Assembly (NCBI GenBank): GCA_016713535.1 | Contig: JADJOY010000048.1 | Location: 1 to 35,058, forward strand | Length of the DNA stretch: 35,058 nt | Reading direction: 5' to 3' | Source: JADJOY01 sp016713535 [NCBI: Deltaproteobacteria bacterium] | GTDB taxonomy: Bacteria > JADJOY01 | In this document: positions 17,849 to 27,758 of the stretch, one piece after another | Numbering within the stretch: position 1 is the first letter of the stretch | How the letters are laid out: each line of letters starts with the position of its first letter | The notes under the pieces: generated by a model | Told to the model about the DNA's origin: nothing | The model's database searches: none | The model's input: the letters and a program-made list of their open reading frames with translations, nothing else | Made by a program: the position numbers and the translations under genes

Positions 17849-18634
17849 ATGACCCTCAAGACCCCGATGCCCGCCACCTTCACCTTCGAGCAGCGCGGCA
17901 AGATCGCGATCTTCACGATCAACCGCCCGCAGGCGATGAACTCGTTCACCGGCGAGATGCTCGCCGCCATGGACGCGGGCTTCGCCGAGTTCCAGCGCAG
18001 GAACGACCTGTGGGTCGCGATCCTCACCGGCGCCGGCGCCAAGGCGTTCTCGGCCGGCATGGACCTGAAGGAGGCGATCCCGCAGATCACCGAAGGCAAC
18101 GAGATGGGCTACGACGACCACACCAAGCGGCCGTTCTCGGACGTCTTCAAGCCGATCATCGCGGCGGTCAACGGCCACTGCATCGCGGGCGGGCTCGAGT
18201 TCATGCTGGGCACCGACATCCGCATCGCCGCCGAGCACGCCACCTTCGGCCTCGGCGAGGTGAAGGTGGGCATCATCCCGGCGGGCGGCTCGCACGTGCG
18301 GATCCCGCGCCAGATCCCGTGGGCGGTGGCGATGGAGCTCTTGCTCATGGGCCGCCCGATCTCCGCTCAGCGCGCCCACGACGTGGGCCTGATCAACGCC
18401 ATCGTCCCGGCCGACAAGCTCATGGAGACGGCGCTCGAGTGGGCCGAGACCATCTGCAAGAACGGTCCGCTCGCGGTCCGCACCGCAAAGGAGATCGCGG
18501 TTCGCGCCCTCGCCCTCGAGCCAGGCTTCGTTCTCGAGAAGGCGATCGCGCCGCGCGTGCTCAACTCGGAGGACGCCAAGGAAGGCCCGCGCGCCTTCCT
18601 CGAGAAGCGCGCCCCCAACTTCAAGGGCAAGTAA
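17849..18634 (+). CDS. enoyl-CoA hydratase/isomerase (crotonase)
   Basis: This intact 261-aa crotonase keeps both catalytic glutamates of the hydratases: Glu117 (IAGGLEFMLGTD) and Glu137 (FGLGEVKVGIIP), exactly 20 residues apart as in rat mitochondrial enoyl-CoA hydratase. The oxyanion-hole region is AFSAGMDLKEA (67-77). It would hydrate trans-2-enoyl-CoA in a beta-oxidation-like sequence. This makes it functionally distinct from the crotonase at 10000, which lacks the first Glu. GGAG precedes the ATG. It is the last gene of the catabolic run: a strong terminator follows 40 nt after the stop. Substrate chain or ring type is not readable. Confidence 0.92.
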   Translation: MTLKTPMPATFTFEQRGKIAIFTINRPQAMNSFTGEMLAAMDAGFAEFQRRNDLWVAILTGAGAKAFSAGMDLKEAIPQITEGNEMGYDDHTKRPFSDVFKPIIAAVNGHCIAGGLEFMLGTDIRIAAEHATFGLGEVKVGIIPAGGSHVRIPRQIPWAVAMELLLMGRPISAQRAHDVGLINAIVPADKLMETALEWAETICKNGPLAVRTAKEIAVRALALEPGFVLEKAIAPRVLNSEDAKEGPRAFLEKRAPNFKGK

Positions 18635-18673
18635 GTCCCGTCCGCGGCGCCCGCCGGGCGCGCGCCGGGCCAA

Positions 18674-18720
18674 CGCCCCTCCCATCGGTTTAGCCGATGC
18701 GAGGGGCGCGATCTTTCTAT
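18674..18720 (+). terminator. intrinsic terminator closing the catabolic cluster
   Basis: Arms CGCCCCTC (18674-18681) and GAGGGGCG (18701-18708), and CATCGG (18683-18688) and CCGATG (18694-18699), form a long stem with one C-C mismatch and a short TTTAG loop. A T-rich tract (ATCTTTCTATTT, from 18711) follows. It stands 40 nt after the enoyl-CoA hydratase stop and ahead of the TerC gene. Confidence 0.8.
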
Positions 18721-18755
18721 TTGTCGGCGAATCGAGCCACCCCTACGTTGGCCAT

Positions 18756-18797
18756 CGGAGGGGCGCGTCGGCGGGCATCAGCCCGCACCGCGACGCC
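18756..18797 (+). promoter_or_regulatory. leader hairpin upstream of the TerC gene
   Basis: An imperfect inverted repeat in the TerC leader pairs GGGGCG (from about 18759) with CGCCCC (about 18792-18797) at the base and CGGGC with GCCCG around an ATCA loop at the tip. It ends just before the GAGGGG ribosome-binding region. TerC/Alx genes are often controlled by manganese or pH riboswitches, but the conserved GGGGAGTAG core of yybP-ykoY is not visible. It is recorded only as a structured leader. Confidence 0.4.
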
Positions 18798-18815
18798 CCG
18801 CGAGGGGAAGGTCTC

Positions 18816-19917
18816 GTGGTGGTGGATTCGATCGGCTCGCCGGTGGCGTGGGCCGGGTTCGTCGCGTTCGTGCTGGCGATGCTGGCGCTCGACCTGGGCG
18901 TCTTCCACCGCAAGGCCCACGAGATCACGGCCAAGGAGGCCGCCTCGTGGACGGCCGTGTGGGTGGCGCTCGCGTCGATCTTCGGCGTCGGACTGTGGCT
19001 CGTGCACGGTCCCGAGCGCGGCCTCGAGTTCTTCACGGGCTTCCTGATCGAGAAGGCGCTCGCGGTCGACAACATCTTCGTGTTCGTCGTGATCTTCTCG
19101 TACTTCGCGATCCCCCGCGTATTCCAGCACCCGGTGCTCTTCTGGGGCGTGCTGGGGGCGCTTGTCATGCGGGCCGGCTTCATCCTCGCGGGCGGGGCCT
19201 TCCTGGCGCGCTTTCACTGGGCGATCTACGTGTGCGGCGGCATCCTCGTCGCGACCGGGCTCAAGCTGCTCTTCACCCGCGAGAGCGAGGCCGATCCCGA
19301 GCGCAACCCGATCGTGCGCGCGGCGCGCCGGCTGCTGCCGATGACCCCGGACGTCGACGGTGCCCACTTCGTGGTGCGCCGCGGTGGGCGCCTCCTCGCC
19401 ACGCCGCTCCTGCTCACGCTCGTGGCCGTGGAGGTGAGCGACCTGATCTTCGCGGTCGACTCGATCCCGGCGATCTTCGCGGTCACCCAGCGACCCGTTC
19501 ATCGTCTTCACCTCGAACATCTTCGCGATCCTCGGGCTGCGATCGCTCTACTTCCTGCTCGCCGCCGTCATCGACCGCTTCGTCTACCTGAAGGCCGCGC
19601 TCGCCGTGGTGCTGCTCTTCGTGGGCGCCAAGATGCTGCTCGTCGAGGTGATCGAGATCCCGATCGCCGTCTCGCTGGGGGTGATCCTCGCCGTGCTCGG
19701 CGGTGCGATCGGCGCCTCGATGGCCGTCACGAGCGGCGCCGCGAGGCGCGCCGAGCGCCCGGACCAGGCAGGCGCGGGAGCGCCGCCGCCGCCCGGCCCC
19801 GGCCTCGGCCGGCATCGCGAGCGCCCGGGGTTTCCGGTAGGATCGGCCTCCGTTTCCGAGGGGGCTCGCCGTGGAAGTGTCCCAACCGCCCAACCAGGCC
19901 GAGGTCGCGAAGACTGA
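18816..19917 (+). CDS. TerC-family integral membrane protein, frame broken near 19489-19497
   Basis: This polytopic TerC/Alx-type protein has several hydrophobic helices and the family's acidic membrane motifs: [20 protein letters not shown] near the N-terminus, [19 protein letters not shown], and [20 protein letters not shown]. These proteins are linked to manganese export and metal or tellurite resistance. After AVTQ the frame jumps; [21 protein letters not shown], a diagnostic TerC block, continues one frame on to 19917, implying two lost bases or one extra. Three in-frame GTG codons (18816, 18819, 18822) follow GAGGGGAAGG; the exact start is uncertain. The last 50 residues are low-complexity Gly/Ala/Pro and may be mis-framed, and they overlap the next gene by 47 nt. 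Confidence 0.82.
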
Positions 19918-21139
19918 GGCACGCCCGCGCCTGATCCACGCGGCGCGCTTCCCCGGTCGCGCGCTGCGCGCCGCCGGCGGCGCCGCCGCCGCGCGCTGGC
20001 GGGCGCGTGCCGAGGCGCTCATCGGCACGGACCCGCCCGCCACTCCCGCCGACGAAGAGGCGTTCGAGCGCTACGCCAACGAGAGCACCGCCCGCTTCGG
20101 TCAGATCCTGCTCGTGCTCTCGGCCGCCCTGGCCCTCCTGCTGTGGCCGAGCGACTCGCTCTTCCTGCGCGAGGAGCCGCTCACCCAGGCGGGGCTGGCC
20201 GCGTGGCGCATGGCCTTCATCGCCGCCGCGCTCGCGGGCTACACGCTGCTCGCGGTCGCCGCGAGGACCCGGCATGCGGCGCGAATCCAGGGCCTGATCC
20301 TGATCGCGATGTCGGCGGGCACGCTCTACTGGTTCGGGACGTTCTCGGATCCGAACGCGCCGTGGATCCACAACGCGATCGTGTTGCCGGCGTTCACGCT
20401 CACGATCCTGGTGAGCTGGCCGGAGCGCGCCGTGATCCTGAGCGGTCTGGTCGCCTCGTACAGCGCCGCCTACCTGGCGCCCCATCCCGCGTACCTCCAC
20501 TACCCGCACCTCGGCAGCGTCGCCGCCACGGCGATGATGTCGGCGCTCTTCAACCTCGGCGCCGGCCACCTCTTCTACCGCCTCGTGCACAGCCACTTCG
20601 TGCGCGGGCGTGCGCTCGAGCGGCTCGCCACCACCGACTCCCTGACCGCGCTCTCGACCCGTGCCGCCTTCCTCGAAACCGCCGAGCGCGAGCTCGACCG
20701 CGCCACCCGCTACGGGCGCCCGCTCGCCGTGCTGATCCTCGACATCGATCGCTTCAAGAGCGTCAACGACACCCACGGTCACGCCGCGGGCGACCGGGTG
20801 CTGGCGCGCCTCGGCGGCGTGCTCGCCAGCGTCCTGCGCCGCAGCGACGTCGCGGGGAGGCTGGGCGGCGACGAGCTCGCGGTGCTGCTGCCGGAGAACG
20901 ACGCCGCCACCGCGGCGGCGGTGGCGGAGCGGATCCGGGCCGCGTTCGCGTCCCGTCCCGCCGACGGCGACGACGTTCGCGCCTGCACGGTCAGCATCGG
21001 GGTGGCGGCGCGAGCCGACGGCGAGATCGAGCTGGCGGCGCTGGTCCGGCGTGCCGACCAAGCGCTCTACGCGGCCAAGCGTGGCGGCCGAGACCGGGTG
21101 GCCATCGCCGACCCGGCGCTGGCCGCCAAGCCCCACTGA
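19871..21139 (+). CDS. membrane-anchored diguanylate cyclase (GGDEF)
   Basis: This intact 422-aa protein has about five or six hydrophobic helices between residues 75 and 235 (for example [14 protein letters not shown] and [20 protein letters not shown]), then a GGDEF domain. The domain begins [15 protein letters not shown], has [21 protein letters not shown] and the active-site GGDEL at 332-336. RRSD lies five residues before it, the product-inhibition I-site spacing RxxD-x5-GGDEF. It should make cyclic di-GMP in response to an unknown membrane cue and be feedback-inhibited. The GTG start follows CGAGGGGG by 6 nt. It overlaps the TerC reading frame. No EAL or PilZ gene is in view. Confidence 0.92.
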   Translation: MEVSQPPNQAEVAKTEARPRLIHAARFPGRALRAAGGAAAARWRARAEALIGTDPPATPADEEAFERYANESTARFGQILLVLSAALALLLWPSDSLFLREEPLTQAGLAAWRMAFIAAALAGYTLLAVAARTRHAARIQGLILIAMSAGTLYWFGTFSDPNAPWIHNAIVLPAFTLTILVSWPERAVILSGLVASYSAAYLAPHPAYLHYPHLGSVAATAMMSALFNLGAGHLFYRLVHSHFVRGRALERLATTDSLTALSTRAAFLETAERELDRATRYGRPLAVLILDIDRFKSVNDTHGHAAGDRVLARLGGVLASVLRRSDVAGRLGGDELAVLLPENDAATAAAVAERIRAAFASRPADGDDVRACTVSIGVAARADGEIELAALVRRADQALYAAKRGGRDRVAIADPALAAKPH

Positions 21140-21390
21140 CCTCATCCCGAATCGGGCCGGAACCCTCTCGACCCTCGCGGCACGGCTTCGACCGGCACGC
21201 CGTTCGAACTACACAATCCGCCAGTGGAATTCACTTCAATCTGCCATTCAATTTCATCACTTTTTGCCAGGGATTTCTGACACATTCAGCTTTCATCGGC
21301 TCCCGAATCTCTCCCCATCTACGGCACTTTGGTGCCCCCCCGCGCCGCGCGATCCGGCCTCGGGGCCGCGCCCGGCTCGCTCGAGGTCCG
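21140..21390. other. convergent intergenic gap with an AT-richer island
   Basis: These 251 nt lie between the convergent diguanylate cyclase and CaiB genes. About 90 nt around 21207-21296 are only about 40% GC by hand count, far below the surroundings, with short runs such as CTTTTTG. A small hairpin GGCAC-TTTG-GTGCC lies near 21323-21336. I see no open frame, tRNA-like fold or clear terminator. Confidence 0.6.
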
Positions 21391-23825
21391 TCAGAAGATG
21401 ATCTGGGCGTCGACGAGGGCCTGGTAGCGCTCGTCGGAGAGCCCGAGGATCTCGCGGAACACCCGTTCGTTGTCCTGCCCGATCATCGGCCCGGTGCGGA
21501 CCGCTGGCTGGCTGACGCTCATCTTCACGTAGGCGCCGTAGATCGTCTCCCGGAACCCGAGCGGGTGCGTCACCTCGACGAACGTGCCGCGCGCCGTGAG
21601 ATGCGGGTCGTGGAGGAGGTCGGCGACGCTCAGCACCGGCGCCGCCGCGACGCCGGCCGCCTGCAGGGTCGCCGCGAGCGCGTTCACGTCCTGGCCCTGG
21701 GTCCACGCGGCGACGTGCTCGTGGATGGCGTCGAGGTGCGCGAGCCGCCCGGCGATCGAGCCGAGCCCCGCGGCGGCGCTCCACGCCGGTGAGCCCATCG
21801 CCGCGGCGAGCGCCTTCCACTCGGCGTCGCTCGAGCACGCGATCGAGATCCAGCGGTCGTCGCCGCTGCACGGGAAGACACCGTGCGGCGCCGCCATCGC
21901 GCGTGGGTGGCGGTTGCCGAGCGGCCCACCCTCGCGGCGGTTGAGCTCCCAGTCGAGGAACGCCGGACCGACGAGCTGCATCACCGCCTCCTGCTGCGAG
22001 TAGTCGATGTGCTGCCCCTGGCCGGTGGCGGCGCGGTGGTGGAGCGCGGTCAAGATCGCGAAGGCGCCGAAGATGCCGTTCAGCGGATCGGAGAACGCGT
22101 TCTCCACCGGGATCGGCGGGCCGCCCAGGTAGCCGACCAGGCTGTCGAGCCCGGTGGTGCTGGTGAGGCTGAGCCCGTAGGTGCGGATGTCCTTCATCGG
22201 CCCGGTGAGGCCCGCCGCCGGCATCGAGAACATCACCAGGTCCGGACGCACGCGACGCAGCGCGTCGTAGCCGAGCTCGAGCTCGTTCATCACGCCAGGA
22301 CCGAAGTTCTCGATCACCACGTCGCAGGTGGCGACGAGGTCGAGCGCCAGCCTCCGCGCCTCGGGCTTCTTGAGGTTGAGGGTGACGCTGCCCTGCCCGG
22401 CCCAGCAGGCGTGGTTCGAGAGGCTGCGGTTGGGATCGCGGACCCCCTCGCCGAAGGGCGGGAGCTGGCGGGTCATGTCGATCCGCGCCCGCGACTCGAT
22501 CTTGAAGACCTCGGCGCCGAGGAAACCCAGCGTCTGGCCCACCACCGGGCCCGCCCACACCCAGCCGAAGTTGGCGACGCGGATGCCCTCGAGCGGCAGG
22601 CGCGCGGCGCTGACCGCCGGAACCTTCGCCGGACGGGGGGAACCCCTTGCCGACGACCCTCCGACCCCGACGCTGGCACCTCGGCGGTGTGCTCGCCGAG
22701 GCGAGGCGCGCCGCGGCTCGGACCGCCGGGGCTCGCGGGCAGCTTGAAGGGCGCGCCCAGCGTCCGAACCCGGCCGAGGTCGGGGTGATCGAGGGTTACC
22801 AGATAGCCGCGCTCCTTCAGGTGCTCCTGCTCGGCCGCCTCGCCCACCAGGAACACCGCAGTCACCGGCACCCCGGCCGCCTGGCAGCGCGCCATGACGT
22901 CGAACTTCGACTTGTCGGCCAGCCACTCCTCGATGAACGGATAGATCACGTCGGAGTTCTGGGCGCGCTGGAACATGTCCTGGAACATGTCGAGCTGCGC
23001 CCACTCGGGATCGCCCATCACCTCGACCAGACCGTTCCACTGGCCGGGCTCGAGGGCGAGCATCCACACGTGGCCGTCGGCGCACGGCAGGATCGTGGCG
23101 GGCGCGCCGAGCGGCATGCCCACTCCCGTACGCCGCTCCCACTTCCCGTCTTGCGCGTAGCCGCCGATGTTCTGGCCACCGACGAACGCCGCGGCGATCG
23201 CCTCCGCGCTCGACACGTCGAGGTGCTGCCCCGAGCCCACGCGCTCGCGCCCCAGCACCGCCGCGAGCCCCCAAGCCGCCGCCGTCATCGCACCGAAGAA
23301 GTCCGCAGCGAAGGTGCCGTGCTCGAGCGGCGCCTCGCCGGGGCGCCCGCAGTAGCGGTGGCTCGCCCCCGAGAGGTGGTAGGCGTTGAGGTCGTGGCCA
23401 CGCCAGCCGGCGTAAGGCCCGGTGTGGCCGAACGGGGTGATCGAGATCATCACCAGCGCGGGGTTGAGGGCGGCGACCGACGCCGGATCGAGGCCGTACC
23501 GCTCGAGCTCCGACACCGGCAGGTTCTCGATCAGCACGTCGGCGCCGGCGATCAGCTCGCGCACCCGCGCGAGATCCGCGCCGACCTCGAGATCGAGCGC
23601 GACGCTCTTCTTCGACGTGTTGAGGAAGAAGTAGGTGCCGCTCTTCTCCGGGTGCGGCACGTCACCGGGGAAGGGCCCCCAGGTGCGGGTCACGTCGCCG
23701 CGTCCGGGCGGTTCGACCTTCACCACTAGGGCTCCGTAGTCGGCGAAGAGCTTCGCGCAGAACGCCGCCGACACTCCCTCGCCCAGCTCGATCACGCGGA
23801 TCCCCGCGAGCGCACCTCGGCTCAT
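21391..23825 (-). CDS. fused two-domain CaiB/BaiF CoA-transferase, frame broken near 22665
   Basis: Two complete class III CoA-transferase domains lie in one reading unit of about 811 aa. Domain 1 starts MSRGALAGIRVIELGEG and has FLNTSKKSVALDLE, ISITPFGHTGPYAGWRG and nucleophile Asp175 (FAADFFGAMTAAAWGLAAV). Domain 2 starts LPLEGIRVANFGWVWAGP and has KIESRARIDMTRQLPP, VIENFGPGV and its own nucleophile segment FSDPLNGIFGAFAILTAL. The frame slips by one base in the linker, shortly after GEHTAEV. No stop ends domain 1 in its own frame and no start codon precedes domain 2, so a fusion with one missing base fits better than two genes. The intact fused paralogue at 24604 supports this. Both domains appear catalytically competent; the substrate is unknown. 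Confidence 0.8.
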
Positions 23826-24046
23826 GCCCCGATCCTCCTCGAACGTTGAGCCGCGGTGGCCGACGAGCGCCGCGGCGGGCGGCAGAATACGCCGCAATCG
23901 CCGCGCTGTAAGCCACCTCGCGCGGTTACGGCTCCGCCTGGCCGCGCGCTCGATCCCCTTGAACCGGGCGCACGGCGCGTGTCAGTCTCGCGGGTCGCGA
24001 ACGGACCGCGCGCCCACGGTGGACGCGCGCCCCGCGGAGGTCGCAG

Positions 24047-24580
24047 ATGAGGCACACGCCATCCCGCTGGATCGCTCTCGCCGCGCTCACGCTGGCCGCG
24101 GGCTGCAGCTCGCTGAACCTGTTCCGCGACATCGCGGTCGAATCGCGGGCCACCGCGGGAGTCGACTATGGTTCGTTCAAGACGTTCCGGTTCCTGCACT
24201 CGGAGCGCAAGATCGTGCGCGGCGACGACGTGAAAGTCACTCCCACGCCCGAGCCGCTCAACGTCTACCTCGAGGGCCTCGTCGCCCAGGGGCTGGCGCC
24301 CCACGGCCTCGTGCCGATCGAAGCCAAGACCAAGGTCAAGGCCGACCTCGACGTGCGCCTGACGGTGGTGGCGAAGCTCGCCGCCTCGTCCACCGCAGCC
24401 AGCGCCGACCCGGAGCCCGACCTGTCGATCCTGGAGGTCGCCATCACTCGCACCTCGGACAACCGCGAGGTGTGGTGGGGCAGCACCCAGGGCGAGGTAT
24501 GGGAGGAGGCCGACGAGGCCACCACCAAGCAGCGCATCGAGCACGCCGTGGGCAACCTGCTCGCGCGCTACCCGAACTGA
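24047..24580 (+). CDS. DUF4136-type lipoprotein
   Basis: This intact 177-aa protein has a lipoprotein signal: basic MRHTPSRW, hydrophobic IALAALTLA, and lipobox LAAGC with Cys20. The mature part contains GVDYGSFKTFRFL, matching the start of DUF4136 domains (D.s.YkTf.W), followed by a LAPHGLVPIEAKTKVKADLDVRLTVV segment and a C-terminal ARYP. These are outer-membrane or periplasmic lipoproteins of unknown role. GGAGG precedes the ATG. The 221-nt divergent gap upstream (23826-24046) holds no clear promoter by eye. Its stop lies 23 nt before the CaiB fusion, so the two may share a transcript by position alone. Confidence 0.85.
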   Translation: MRHTPSRWIALAALTLAAGCSSLNLFRDIAVESRATAGVDYGSFKTFRFLHSERKIVRGDDVKVTPTPEPLNVYLEGLVAQGLAPHGLVPIEAKTKVKADLDVRLTVVAKLAASSTAASADPEPDLSILEVAITRTSDNREVWWGSTQGEVWEEADEATTKQRIEHAVGNLLARYPN

Positions 24581-24603
24581 CGCGCGCGGTCGTCGCCGCC
24601 GCC

Positions 24604-26958
24604 GTGCAGCAGCCACGCCTGCTCGACGGGGTGCGCGTCCTCGAGGTGGCTGGCGACGGCTGCGCGGTCGCGGCGAAGCTCCTCGCCGACCTCGGCGCGG
24701 AGGTGGAGACGATCGAGGGCACCGCGTGTGGAGCGGTGCGCTCGGAGCTCTCGCCCGAAGCCGTGCGCTACTGGCGAGGGTCGCGCCGGCGCGAGCGTCC
24801 GCACCCGATCGCGCCGGGCGAGACCGGCGCCCACGACGCGCTCGCGCACGCCCTCGCCGGCCGCACGATCCTCGTCGAGAGCGCCGATCCGGTCCTCCGC
24901 GCGCGTCTCGGTCTCGAACCCGGCGCGCTCGCCGCGGCGCACCCGGCGCTGGTCCACGTCTCGATCACGCCCTTCGGCACCACCGGACCGCGCGCCGGCT
25001 GGCGCGGCTCGGACCTGGTCGCCGCCGCCGCGGGTGGCGCCGCCCACCTGGTCGGCGAGAGCGACGACCCGCCGGTGCGCATGGCGGGGAACCAGTCGTA
25101 CGTGTCGGCTGGCGTGGTGGCGGTCGCGGGTGCGCTGATGGCGCTTCATCACGCCTCCCGCACCGGGCGCGGCCAGCACGTCGACGTCTCGGTGCAGGAG
25201 GCGGTCGCGGCGCTCGGTCACATCTGCGGCCTCGCCAAGTACCGCGACGACGGGCTCGTGCCGCGCCGGCGCGGCTCGAGCTTGTTCGCGTCGGTTCCGT
25301 CCGGGGCCTACGCGTGCAGCGACGGGCTCGTGTACCTCATCGTGAACCGGCCACGGCACTGGGACGCGCTCGCGAGCTGGATCCGCGAGGTGACCGGCGT
25401 CGACGAGGTCCTCGACCCGATGTTCCGCGGGCCCTCGTCGAACCGGATCGAGCACCGCGAGCTCCTCGACCTGTGGATCCGCGAGCTCGCCGCTCGCCAC
25501 GACGTGCAGGCCTTCCTCGCCGAGGCGGGGGCGCGACGGCTGGCGGTGACGCCGGTGCAGCGCGCCCTCGAGGTCCTCGCCGACCCCCAGCTCGCGGCGC
25601 GCGGCTTCTGGCGCGAGCTCCACGGCGTGCGCGTCGCCGGCTCGCCGTTCGGGCACGTGGAGACGACGCGCGCGGCGCCGTCCGGCCCGCCCCCGCCCCC
25701 GGCCCCGCCCGTGCCCCGGAGCGCCGCGCCGCGCCCCCTCGACGGCCTGCGGGTGATCGAGCTGACCGCCGGCATGGCCGGGCCGTGGGTGGGCCGGTGG
25801 ATGGCGTGGGCGGGCGCCGAGGTGATCCGCGTCGAGTCCCACGCGCGACCCGACGTGGTGCGGCTCTACGTGCCACCGCGCGCCACCGACCGCACGCCGC
25901 GGCCCGACCAGTCGCCGTGGTTCACCGACTGGAACGCGGGCAAGCGGTTCGTGGCCCTCGACCTCGAGAAGCCGTCGGCGCGCAGGGTGCTCCACGCGCT
26001 GGTCGAGCGCGCCGACGTGGTGGTCGAGAACATGCTGCCGGGCGTGGCGGCGAAGCTGGGCGCGAGCTACACCGCCCTCGCCGCGGTGAACCCGCGCCTG
26101 GTGATGCTCTCGACCACCGGCTTCGGCGGCACCGGACCGCGCGCCAACCAGGCGACGTGGGGACCGAACATCGAGGCGGTCTCGGGGCTCGCGACGCTCA
26201 CGGGGTTCGCGCACGTGCCGTGCTCGATCACCCAGTTCGCCTACCCCGACGCGCTGAGCGCCCTGCATGGGCTGGTCGCGGTGCTCGCGGCACTCCATCA
26301 CCGCGACCAGCGCGGGCGTGGCGCGCACATCGACCTCTCGCAGTACGAGTGCCTCGCCGCCGCGCTCGGTGACGTGCTCCTCGCCGCGAGCGAGCGCGGT
26401 GAAGAGCCGGCCCGCGCCGGCAACCGCCTGGCGCACGCCGCTCCCCACGGCGTGTTCCCGTGCGCCGGCGACGACGCCTGGTGCGCGATCACGTGCCGCG
26501 ACGACGACGACTGGCGAGCGCTCGGCGAGGCGCTCGGACGTCCGGGGTGGGCGGTCGATCCCGCGCTCGTCACCGCCGCCGCGCGCGTGGAGCGCGCCGC
26601 CGAGCTCGAGCGCGCCCTCGGCGCGTGGACGCACTCGCGCACCGCGCTCGAGGTCGCCGAGCGGCTGCAGCGGGCGGGTGTGCCCGCGGCGCCGGTCCAG
26701 ACCATCGCTGACCTGTGGGAACGCGATCCGCACCTGGCCGCGCGCGGCGCGTTCGAGCGCGTCGCTCACCGCTCGCAGGGAGAGGTGGTCGCGAACGCGA
26801 TCCCGCTTCACCTGAGCGCCACGCCGGGACGCACGGACTTCGCGGGCGGCGTGGTGGGAGCGGACAACGCCACCGGCGTACGTGGTCTGCTCGGCCTCAC
26901 GGAGGAGGAGATCGCGGCCCTCGTCGCCGAGGGCGCCCTCGAGCCGCCGCGCGCCTGA
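24604..26958 (+). CDS. fused two-domain CaiB/BaiF CoA-transferase, N-domain lacking the nucleophile
   Basis: This is an intact 784-aa fusion. The GTG at 24604 is chosen because the family N-terminus (QPRLLDGVRVLEVAGDG) begins there. Domain 1 (about 1-370) has an eroded nucleotide segment and SITPFGTTGPRAGWRGSDLV. The catalytic position holds Tyr166 (NQSYVSAGVVAVAGALMAL) in place of Asp. A Pro-rich linker (PSGPPPPPAPPVP, about 359-371) leads to domain 2, which has LDGLRVIELTAGMAGPWVGR, WNAGKRFVALDLEKP, STTGFGGTGPRA and Asp549 (YPDALSALHGLVAVLAAL). Class III enzymes are interlocked dimers, so one domain may have kept catalysis and the other become structural or regulatory. The acyl substrate is unknown. 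Confidence 0.88.
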   Translation: MQQPRLLDGVRVLEVAGDGCAVAAKLLADLGAEVETIEGTACGAVRSELSPEAVRYWRGSRRRERPHPIAPGETGAHDALAHALAGRTILVESADPVLRARLGLEPGALAAAHPALVHVSITPFGTTGPRAGWRGSDLVAAAAGGAAHLVGESDDPPVRMAGNQSYVSAGVVAVAGALMALHHASRTGRGQHVDVSVQEAVAALGHICGLAKYRDDGLVPRRRGSSLFASVPSGAYACSDGLVYLIVNRPRHWDALASWIREVTGVDEVLDPMFRGPSSNRIEHRELLDLWIRELAARHDVQAFLAEAGARRLAVTPVQRALEVLADPQLAARGFWRELHGVRVAGSPFGHVETTRAAPSGPPPPPAPPVPRSAAPRPLDGLRVIELTAGMAGPWVGRWMAWAGAEVIRVESHARPDVVRLYVPPRATDRTPRPDQSPWFTDWNAGKRFVALDLEKPSARRVLHALVERADVVVENMLPGVAAKLGASYTALAAVNPRLVMLSTTGFGGTGPRANQATWGPNIEAVSGLATLTGFAHVPCSITQFAYPDALSALHGLVAVLAALHHRDQRGRGAHIDLSQYECLAAALGDVLLAASERGEEPARAGNRLAHAAPHGVFPCAGDDAWCAITCRDDDDWRALGEALGRPGWAVDPALVTAAARVERAAELERALGAWTHSRTALEVAERLQRAGVPAAPVQTIADLWERDPHLAARGAFERVAHRSQGEVVANAIPLHLSATPGRTDFAGGVVGADNATGVRGLLGLTEEEIAALVAEGALEPPRA

Positions 26959-26992
26959 GTTCGCCAGGGGCGCGCCGCAGCGGGCGGGGACG

Positions 26993-27021
26993 GGCCCCGC
27001 CAATACGGTGATGGCGGGGCC
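26993..27021. terminator. candidate bidirectional terminator hairpin
   Basis: A perfect 10-bp inverted repeat, GGCCCCGCCA (26993-27002) and TGGCGGGGCC (27012-27021) with a 9-nt loop, lies in the 83-nt gap between the convergent CaiB fusion and methyltransferase genes. Position and stability suit termination from both sides, but neither side has a T-run. Confidence 0.5.
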
Positions 27022-27041
27022 GGCGCGGCGTAGGGCGGGGT

Positions 27042-27758
27042 TCATCGCCGCCCGAGCCCCATCTCACCGGTGCACCGGCTCACGTACACCGCCCAGTCCA
27101 GCACCCCGCCGATCCGGGTCTTGCCGAGGGAATGCTCGGTGAGCGCCCGAGACTCCGCGAGCACCTCGAGGTGCTGCGGATTGACGTAGATCACCGCTGC
27201 CGCCCGCGGGTGCGCGGCGAGCGAGCGGCTCAGGCGGTCCAGCACGCGCCTCAACACCAGCCGGCCGAACGGATTGAACAGAAACACACACGTCTCGTCT
27301 GGGTCGAAGGCGCGCTCGGCGGCGTCGGCCACCTCCAACCGCCACTCGAGGGTGACACCCAGCCGACTCGCGACCGCCTCTGCGTTGAGCTCGGCCTGGC
27401 ACGCGAGCGGGCGCGCGAGCTCGACGCCCCGCACGTGCCGGAACCCGGCCTCGGCCGCCATCACCAGCGCCCGCCCCTTGCCGCAGCCTAGATCGACGAA
27501 TGCGCCCGCGCGCGCCGCCGCCGGCACCGCGGCCAGCGCGGCGCGGAAGAGCGCGGCCGGCACCGGCTGATATTCGCTGGTGTCCGGCCACGCGGACTCG
27601 ACCCGCTTCACGAGCCGCTCGACGGGGACGCGCCCCGTGGTGCGGACGCCGTGGACCCGGTCGAAGCTCTGCTCCTCGGCGAGGTGGCGCACCGTGTCCA
27701 CCACCCCACGTCGGAGCCACGACTCGATCACCAGCGAGAGCGCCGACGGGCTGCTCAC
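27042..27758 (-). CDS. class I SAM-dependent methyltransferase
   Basis: This intact 238-aa protein starts at GTG (27758-27756), which overlaps the amidohydrolase stop as GTGA. The SAM-binding motif I is FVDLGCGKGRA (87-97), followed by the acidic strand VRGVELARPLACQAELNAE. A later CVFLFNPFG (158-165) takes the place of motif IV, where N/D-PP-[YF] or NPF is typical of some protein and small-molecule methyltransferases. The N-terminal 60 residues (SFDRVHGVRTTGRVPVERL) may form a substrate lid. The methyl acceptor is not predictable. Coupling to the two upstream genes suggests that it acts on the same metabolite or maintains that enzyme system. Confidence 0.85.
   Translation of the reverse strand: MSSPSALSLVIESWLRRGVVDTVRHLAEEQSFDRVHGVRTTGRVPVERLVKRVESAWPDTSEYQPVPAALFRAALAAVPAAARAGAFVDLGCGKGRALVMAAEAGFRHVRGVELARPLACQAELNAEAVASRLGVTLEWRLEVADAAERAFDPDETCVFLFNPFGRLVLRRVLDRLSRSLAAHPRAAAVIYVNPQHLEVLAESRALTEHSLGKTRIGGVLDWAVYVSRCTGEMGLGRR

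Noticed and set aside
18721-18815. yybP-ykoY-type manganese riboswitch ahead of TerC
   Set aside because: TerC/Alx genes often have one, but the conserved GGGGAGTAG core and the paired loops are not visible; only a simple leader hairpin can be supported.
19838-19843. TAGGAT as a -10 element for the diguanylate cyclase gene
   Set aside because: No acceptable -35 element lies 16-18 nt upstream, and the region may still be TerC coding sequence.
23959-23987. TTGAAC promoter for the lipoprotein gene
   Set aside because: The hexamer at the right distance (TCAGTC) matches a -10 element very poorly.
24568-27045. 825-codon open frame opposite the CaiB fusion
   Set aside because: This is shadow coding with biased Arg/Ala/Gly composition; the plus-strand frame holds both CaiB domains.
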